Of a stretch of 48,295 nucleotides of DNA, positions 43,249-48,295 are shown in pieces (position 1 is the stretch's first letter; each line of letters begins with the position of its first letter). The translations under genes were made by a program, and so were the position numbers. A model generated the notes under the pieces. The model saw nothing but the letters and a program-made list of their open reading frames with translations. It did not search any database and had not been told where the DNA came from. The stretch comes from Bacteroidota bacterium (lineage in GTDB: Bacteria > Bacteroidota > Bacteroidia > B-17B0 > Aurantibacillaceae). Location: assembly GCA_005787585.1 (NCBI GenBank), contig SYAL01000004.1:1-48295 (forward strand), read 5' to 3'.

Positions 43249-45132
43249 ATGTATAGACTGTTTAATCTTTTTTGGCAATATAATTTGCCCCGATGGTCAA
43301 TACTTTTTATCGACATAATTATTTGTGCGGGGTCTTTATCGTTAGCATTCATTATTAAATTTGATTTTAACACAATTCCAGAAAACGATTTTCGTAATCT
43401 ACCCTATGATTTTTTAATTGTTCTACTGATAAGATTTTTAAGCTTTTCTTATATAAAAACATACAAAGGTGTAATAAGGTATACCAGTTCAAAAGATGTT
43501 TCAAGAATATTTTTAGTAATAGTTCTTGGAAGTCTTTTGATTTTTTGTCTTAACCTACTTTCCTTATACTTTTTTTTTGGATTTTATTTCATTCCAACTT
43601 CAGTAATTATTATTGATGCACTGGTAACTTTATTTGTAATGATTAGCTCAAGGTTCATAATTAAAGCGCTATATTTTGAGATGAAAAATCCTGCAAAAGA
43701 AAAAATGAATGTAATTATTTATGGTGCTGGTGAGTCTGGCATTATAACAAAAAGAACACTCGATAGAGATGTTGCAATTAAATATAATGTGGTTGGATTT
43801 TTAGATGATGATTCAAAGAAACATGGACAAAGCCTTGAGGGGATTTTTATTTTCTCCCAAAATAATTTAGAAGATTTAATTAAAACGAATAACGTAGAGT
43901 ATATTATAATTTCTATTCAAAAAATTTCTATAAAAAAGAAAAATCAAATTACCGACACTTGTTTAAATAATGGTGTCAGAGTTCTAAATGTTCCTCCCGC
44001 TTCTAAATGGATAAACGGAGAATTAAGTTTTAATCAAATTAAAAGCATTAGAATAGAGGATTTATTAGAACGCGATCAAATAAAATTAAATACCGAAATG
44101 ATTTCGAATCAACTTGAAAATAAAACTATTTTAATAACTGGGGCTGCAGGTAGTATAGGAAGTGAGCTCGCTCGACAATGTTCTAAATTTAATCCTAAAA
44201 AAATTTATTTATTAGATCAAGCCGAGAGCCCGTTACATGACATAGAATTAGAGTTTAAAGATAAATTAATAAAACCACCTTTTGAAGTAATTATAGCCGA
44301 TATAAGGAATGCAGACCGAATGCAAAATGTATTTAAAACCTTTAAACCTCAAGTAGTGTTTCATGCAGCCGCATATAAACATGTTCCCATGATGGAAAAT
44401 AATCCTTCTGAATCTTTACTTACAAATGTTTTAGGCACCAAAATTGTTTCAGATTTATCAGATGAATTTAATGTAGAACGTTTTATATTTGTAAGTACAG
44501 ATAAAGCGGTAAATCCGAGCAATGTGATGGGTGCAAGTAAGCGTATTGCCGAAATTTATATTCAAAGTTTGAACATAAATTCAAAAACAAAATTTATAAC
44601 TACGCGTTTTGGAAATGTATTGGGTTCAAATGGTTCGGTCATTCCTCGCTTTAAAAAACAAATTGAGCAAGGGGGCCCTATCACTATTACTCACCCAGAA
44701 ATCACTCGTTTTTTTATGACTATTCCCGAAGCAAGTCAATTAGTTTTAGAGGCTGCTTCCATGGGAAAAGGAGGAGAGATTTTTATTTTTGATATGGGCG
44801 ACTCTATTAAAATTGTTGATTTAGCTCGAAAAATGATATTACTTTTAGGAATGGTAGAAGGCAAAGACATTAATATTATCTACACTGGCCTCAGGCCTGG
44901 CGAAAAACTTTATGAAGAACTTTTAGCAAATAACGAAAATACTTTGCCTACTCACCATGATCAAATTCTTATAGGAAAAGTTCGTAAATACGATTTCGAA
45001 GAAGTAGAAAGTATCATTAACGAATTAATAAAAACATTTGATACTCAAAATAACGAATTAATTGTTCAACGAATGAAAGACTTAGTTCCTGAATTTAAAA
45101 GCAATAATTCTATTTTTCAAAAATTAGATTAA
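43249..45132 (+). CDS. Membrane nucleotide-sugar 4,6-dehydratase (CapD/WbpM/PglF type)
   Basis: A 627-residue protein. Residues 1-125 hold four membrane helices, residues about 150-250 a CoA-binding-like Rossmann segment (VIIYGAGESGIITKR), and 280-600 an SDR dehydratase domain with TGAAGSIGSELARQ, the substrate block YKHVPMMENNPSE, and TDKAVNPSNVMGASKR, in which Met replaces the usual SDR tyrosine as in WbpM-type UDP-GlcNAc 4,6-dehydratases. It makes 4-keto-6-deoxy sugars for surface glycans or glycoproteins. It is not next to the main polysaccharide operon. Confidence 0.92.
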   Translation: MYRLFNLFWQYNLPRWSILFIDIIICAGSLSLAFIIKFDFNTIPENDFRNLPYDFLIVLLIRFLSFSYIKTYKGVIRYTSSKDVSRIFLVIVLGSLLIFCLNLLSLYFFFGFYFIPTSVIIIDALVTLFVMISSRFIIKALYFEMKNPAKEKMNVIIYGAGESGIITKRTLDRDVAIKYNVVGFLDDDSKKHGQSLEGIFIFSQNNLEDLIKTNNVEYIIISIQKISIKKKNQITDTCLNNGVRVLNVPPASKWINGELSFNQIKSIRIEDLLERDQIKLNTEMISNQLENKTILITGAAGSIGSELARQCSKFNPKKIYLLDQAESPLHDIELEFKDKLIKPPFEVIIADIRNADRMQNVFKTFKPQVVFHAAAYKHVPMMENNPSESLLTNVLGTKIVSDLSDEFNVERFIFVSTDKAVNPSNVMGASKRIAEIYIQSLNINSKTKFITTRFGNVLGSNGSVIPRFKKQIEQGGPITITHPEITRFFMTIPEASQLVLEAASMGKGGEIFIFDMGDSIKIVDLARKMILLLGMVEGKDINIIYTGLRPGEKLYEELLANNENTLPTHHDQILIGKVRKYDFEEVESIINELIKTFDTQNNELIVQRMKDLVPEFKSNNSIFQKLD

Positions 45133-45152
45133 TTTATTTTATATTTTTTATT

Positions 45153-46805
45153 ATGTCATTCTTAAATTATATTTCAAAAAGCTTAGTTTTTTTGCTTTTT
45201 ATTTTTTGCCAAAGCATCTTATCTCAAAATAATTTCTCTTTAAAGCCAAAGCTAGTTGTTGGCATTGTTGTTGATCAGATGCGAAATGATTACATTTATC
45301 GTTACTGGAATAGGTTTGGTAACGGAGGGTTTAAGCGCCTTATTAATAATGGCTTTTATTTTAAAAATGCTCATTTCAATTATATTCCAACATATACTGG
45401 TCCCGGCCATTCTAGTATATATACAGGGGCAACCCCTCGAACTCACGCAATTATTGCTAACGACTGGCACATTAAGTCAAGTGCTATTTCTAATTATTGT
45501 GTGGCGGATTCTGGAGTTAAAAGTATTGGTTGCTCAAATAAAAATGGCAAAATGTCCCCAAAAAATTTATTAAGCTCTACCATTGGCGACGAACTTAAAA
45601 TAAGCACAAATCAAATTGGGAAAGTATTTTCAATTGCCATAAAAGATAGAAGTGCTATTTTACCAGCAGGTCACGCTGCCAACGGAGCTTTTTGGTTCGA
45701 CGAAATTACAGGTAATTTTATTTCATCTTCATGGTATATTAAAGAACTTCCTAATTGGGTTAAAGAATTTAACAATAAAAATTTTCCTAAAGTTTATTTA
45801 ACAAAAGGTTGGCAAACCCTATATCCTATTTCTAGCTATTCTAATTCTCTTGCCGATAATAATAATTATGAAGCTTCTCCTATTAAAAAAGCAGCCATTA
45901 CTTTTCCTTACAACTATAAAGATTTTATTGAAAAGAATGATTTTTCTATTATTAGATCTAATCCTTATGGAAATACTATTACAAAAGATTTGGCCATTAG
46001 TTGCTTGATAAATGAATCTTTAGGCAAAGACAATATTCCTGATTTACTTTGTATTAGTTTTTCTAGCCCCGACTATATTGGACATTATTATGGACCAAGA
46101 TCAATTGAAGCAGAAGATATTTATTTGCGTTTAGATAAAGATATTGAAGATTTACTAAATACTCTTGACGAGCAAGTAGGTAAAAATAATTATACCGTTT
46201 TTTTAACGGCCGATCATGGCGGGGCAGATGTTCCAAATCATTTAATTGATTATAAAATACCAGCAGGCTATATCAAAGAAGAATATCTTGTTACTGAAAT
46301 AAAAAAATTTTTTCAATCCTCTTTCGGCGATTCTTCAATTTTTGAAAATAATAGCAATGAACAAATTTTTTTAAATGAAAAAAAAATTAATCAATTAAAT
46401 TTAAAAACAGATGAAGTAGAATCTAAACTTGCTGATTTTCTGATAACAATTAATGGAATTTCAGAGGCTTTTACATCATCAACATTAAAAACTCAATGTT
46501 TTTATAAAAACGACTATCCTACTTTATTACAAAATGGTTTTAATCATAAATTAAGTGGGAATGTTTGTTATATATATAATCCTGCATGGATGGACTATTC
46601 AGAAAAAGGAACTACTCATGGTGCTGGTTATAATTACGATACCCATGTGCCAATAATTTTTTATGGTAAAGGCATAAAAAAAGGAAATTATTTTCAATAC
46701 GTTTCAATAACTCAAATTGCCCCAACAATTTGTGATTTATTACAAATAAATCAAACTAATGGTTGTATTTCTGATCCTCTAAACGAATTTTTTAAAAGCA
46801 AATAA
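45153..46805 (+). CDS. pafA: PafA-like alkaline phosphatase
   Basis: A 550-residue secreted or periplasmic phosphomonoesterase of the alkaline phosphatase superfamily. A signal peptide (about 8-24) precedes VVGIVVDQMRNDYIYRYW (metal Asp), the nucleophile Thr in YTGPGHSSIYTG, an Asn in IIANDWH, the KDR triplet in AIKDRSAILPAGH and the metal sites TADHGGAD and GTTHGAGYNYDTHVP. The Thr plus Asn plus Lys-x-Arg set corresponds to PafA of Elizabethkingia, a phosphate-irrepressible phosphatase. It begins 20 bases after the dehydratase gene. Confidence 0.88.
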   Translation: MSFLNYISKSLVFLLFIFCQSILSQNNFSLKPKLVVGIVVDQMRNDYIYRYWNRFGNGGFKRLINNGFYFKNAHFNYIPTYTGPGHSSIYTGATPRTHAIIANDWHIKSSAISNYCVADSGVKSIGCSNKNGKMSPKNLLSSTIGDELKISTNQIGKVFSIAIKDRSAILPAGHAANGAFWFDEITGNFISSSWYIKELPNWVKEFNNKNFPKVYLTKGWQTLYPISSYSNSLADNNNYEASPIKKAAITFPYNYKDFIEKNDFSIIRSNPYGNTITKDLAISCLINESLGKDNIPDLLCISFSSPDYIGHYYGPRSIEAEDIYLRLDKDIEDLLNTLDEQVGKNNYTVFLTADHGGADVPNHLIDYKIPAGYIKEEYLVTEIKKFFQSSFGDSSIFENNSNEQIFLNEKKINQLNLKTDEVESKLADFLITINGISEAFTSSTLKTQCFYKNDYPTLLQNGFNHKLSGNVCYIYNPAWMDYSEKGTTHGAGYNYDTHVPIIFYGKGIKKGNYFQYVSITQIAPTICDLLQINQTNGCISDPLNEFFKSK

Positions 46806-46830
46806 CTTTTACTTTATTAACTAAATAAAA

Positions 46831-46860
46831 AAATCCCCGTTATTAAACTAACGGGGATTT
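46831..46860 (-). terminator. Rho-independent terminator between convergent genes
   Basis: AAATCCCCGTTA (46831-46842) and TAACGGGGATTT (46849-46860) form a 12-bp stem with a 6-base loop. On the minus strand a run of seven T follows, so it mainly serves the T9SS gene; it may also stop pafA transcription from the other side. Confidence 0.85.
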
Positions 46861-46878
46861 AATAGTTTTAGAAATTAA

Positions 46879-48295
46879 TTATTTAGAAATTGATATTTTT
46901 TTAACCACAGTTTCGGTTGCAGCTTCTATTACAACTGAATAAATGCCGTTTGAAAACTCTTTTGTATCTATAAGTATATTGTTATTTCCTGAAAATAAAT
47001 CAATCGTTTTTGATGAAACGATTTGTCCCATGGTGTTAATTAAAATCAATTTAGATTTTCCAGATGTCAATGCGAAAACTCTTAAAGTAGCATCGCCACT
47101 TGTGGGATTTGGAAAAATACTAACTTGATTACTTAATTTAGTTTCATTAATAAGTCCAACAGGTTGTGTTTGATTTAAATTAACATTATCAATATATAAA
47201 TTATTTCCATTATCATTAGTAACTACAAATTTTACTAAAACAGATGCTGAATTATATCCATTTAAATTAATTGTAACAGTTTGCCATTGACTTATATCAT
47301 TTACATCTGGCAAATAGGCCATTGGCATAGGTGGGGCAGTAGCTAACGTAAAACCTGAACTACTATAAACATTAGACCATGAAGTACCACAATTATTAGA
47401 TACCATCACATCTAATTGATCATTACTATTGGCATCTCGTTGCGCATAAGCATAATCAAATGATAAAACTGGAGCCGCAGTTCCCGATAAATTCATAGGA
47501 GTAATAAAAAGCTCGTCTACATCACCAATTACTTTATTATTAAAAAAGTCATACTTTGAACATTGCGAAGACAAATTGTATCCACCCGCGTTAGTAACTC
47601 TAGTCCAAGAAGGCCCTGAATTTGAATTAATTGCAGCCCATGATGCAGGAGGAAAATTTGTTAAAGCAAAATCTTCTGAAACAGGAGAACCTTGAAAATT
47701 TGAAGCAACTAAATATGAAACTTTCGTAGAATTGTTAGTCATATTTCCATCGATTCCATTCATTGCCGATATGTTATATGAAAAGGTATGTGATCCGGTA
47801 ATAGTTGGGGTAGAGATTGTATTTAAAGCAATTGTTGCAGAAGTTGATGAAGCTATAATTCCATTCCAAGATAAAGTTGGAGCAATAACTCCATCAATAT
47901 ATGGGGTAATAGTTAATGCCGTAATTGAATTAAGTCCATTATTATAAATAGAAATTACAGGTGAGATTGATGAGGAACAAGTTGCAGGAACATTTGCTGT
48001 TAAAGCAATAGCATCATTTAATAGTTTTGATTTTTCAACTCTCATAGCCTGAGCTACTTTTTTATCACCATCGTCTTGAATAAAGCATACAAAAGCTATT
48101 TCTTCTTTTTTACGAGTATAGGATGGAATAGGACAGTTAATTGTAAATGTTTGCGTTTGGCCTACATTCCATGATGATGCCATTGAAATTCCTGATTGAA
48201 GAGTTGGAAAAGATTTAATAGCGACATCTTCAAAATGTTTTTCGCCATTTGATCCAGGAGCTATTACAAAGTCAATTATATTTTCAACCATAACG
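46879..48295 (-). CDS. T9SS cargo with Omp28-like and choice-of-anchor J regions, 5' end missing
   Basis: At least 471 residues; the frame is open at the right edge, so the start and signal peptide lie outside the window (the Met at 48291 is not the true start). The first segment (IAFVCFIQDDGDKKVAQAMRVEKSKLL) resembles Omp28-related proteins, residues about 200-360 form a choice-of-anchor J domain (SEDFALTNFPPASWAAIN, then NNLYIDNVNL), and the last 80 residues with SIFPNPTSGDATLRV to VKKISISK are a type A T9SS sorting domain. It should be exported and displayed at the cell surface; ligand unknown. A strong terminator follows. Confidence 0.85.
   Translation of the reverse strand, partial: VMVENIIDFVIAPGSNGEKHFEDVAIKSFPTLQSGISMASSWNVGQTQTFTINCPIPSYTRKKEEIAFVCFIQDDGDKKVAQAMRVEKSKLLNDAIALTANVPATCSSSISPVISIYNNGLNSITALTITPYIDGVIAPTLSWNGIIASSTSATIALNTISTPTITGSHTFSYNISAMNGIDGNMTNNSTKVSYLVASNFQGSPVSEDFALTNFPPASWAAINSNSGPSWTRVTNAGGYNLSSQCSKYDFFNNKVIGDVDELFITPMNLSGTAAPVLSFDYAYAQRDANSNDQLDVMVSNNCGTSWSNVYSSSGFTLATAPPMPMAYLPDVNDISQWQTVTINLNGYNSASVLVKFVVTNDNGNNLYIDNVNLNQTQPVGLINETKLSNQVSIFPNPTSGDATLRVFALTSGKSKLILINTMGQIVSSKTIDLFSGNNNILIDTKEFSNGIYSVVIEAATETVVKKISISK

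Overview
The window looks like chromosomal DNA from a low-GC member of the Bacteroidetes, probably Flavobacteriia-like. The evidence is type IX secretion (T9SS) C-terminal sorting domains on three large proteins, a XrtF-type exosortase with its associated protein and a PID-CTERM substrate, a long AtpB with a leader, promoters of the form TTTG-N19/20-TAnnTTTG, a bacterial GGGP synthase, MqnA and a PafA-type alkaline phosphatase. No rRNA, tRNA, CRISPR array or insertion sequence was seen. All statements come from reading the sequence; no search was run.

Left part (1-12512, all minus strand): a surface polysaccharide region. In transcription order it holds a Wzc-like chain-length/tyrosine kinase protein, a winged-helix regulator, a NusG/UpxY-like antiterminator, HisH-like and HisF-like subunits of the sugar-modifying type, the Wzm and Wzt ABC exporter pair, three methyltransferases, a GDP-mannose 4,6-dehydratase-like enzyme, a family 2 glycosyltransferase and the first codons of another SDR enzyme. 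A 495-bp unit with imperfect terminal inverted repeats and a nonsense-mutated GxxExxY gene sits between hisH and hisF.

Region 12513-15167 (plus): a divergent intergenic region rich in symmetric DNA elements, then a tiny PID-CTERM protein, exosortase XrtF, the exosortase F-associated protein and glyA, packed as one operon. Its position next to a polysaccharide locus fits the known link between exosortases and exopolysaccharide.

Region 15298-25248: ahcY, then a plus-strand operon with a phosphopantetheinyl transferase, GGGP synthase, a ThiE-like protein, PnuC and a NadR-type kinase. An EVE-domain protein follows on the minus strand, then atpBEFHAG with a good promoter and a hairpin after atpE. 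atpD and atpC are not here.

Region 25348-35349: a fatty acid desaturase; an ECF sigma factor with a photolyase downstream and a striking array of four alternating half-sites upstream; lysS; a small lipoprotein; purM; mqnA; and a three-gene minus operon (diacylglycerol kinase-like, GT28-like glycosyltransferase, LpxH-like phosphatase) that may make or remodel a glycolipid.

Region 35600-48295: two large T9SS cargo proteins with shared Ig-like modules, an ALDH7-type aldehyde dehydrogenase, a membrane-bound nucleotide-sugar 4,6-dehydratase (CapD/WbpM/PglF type), a PafA-like alkaline phosphatase and, cut by the right edge, a third T9SS cargo protein. Strong rho-independent terminators lie at 35600-35629 and 46831-46860.
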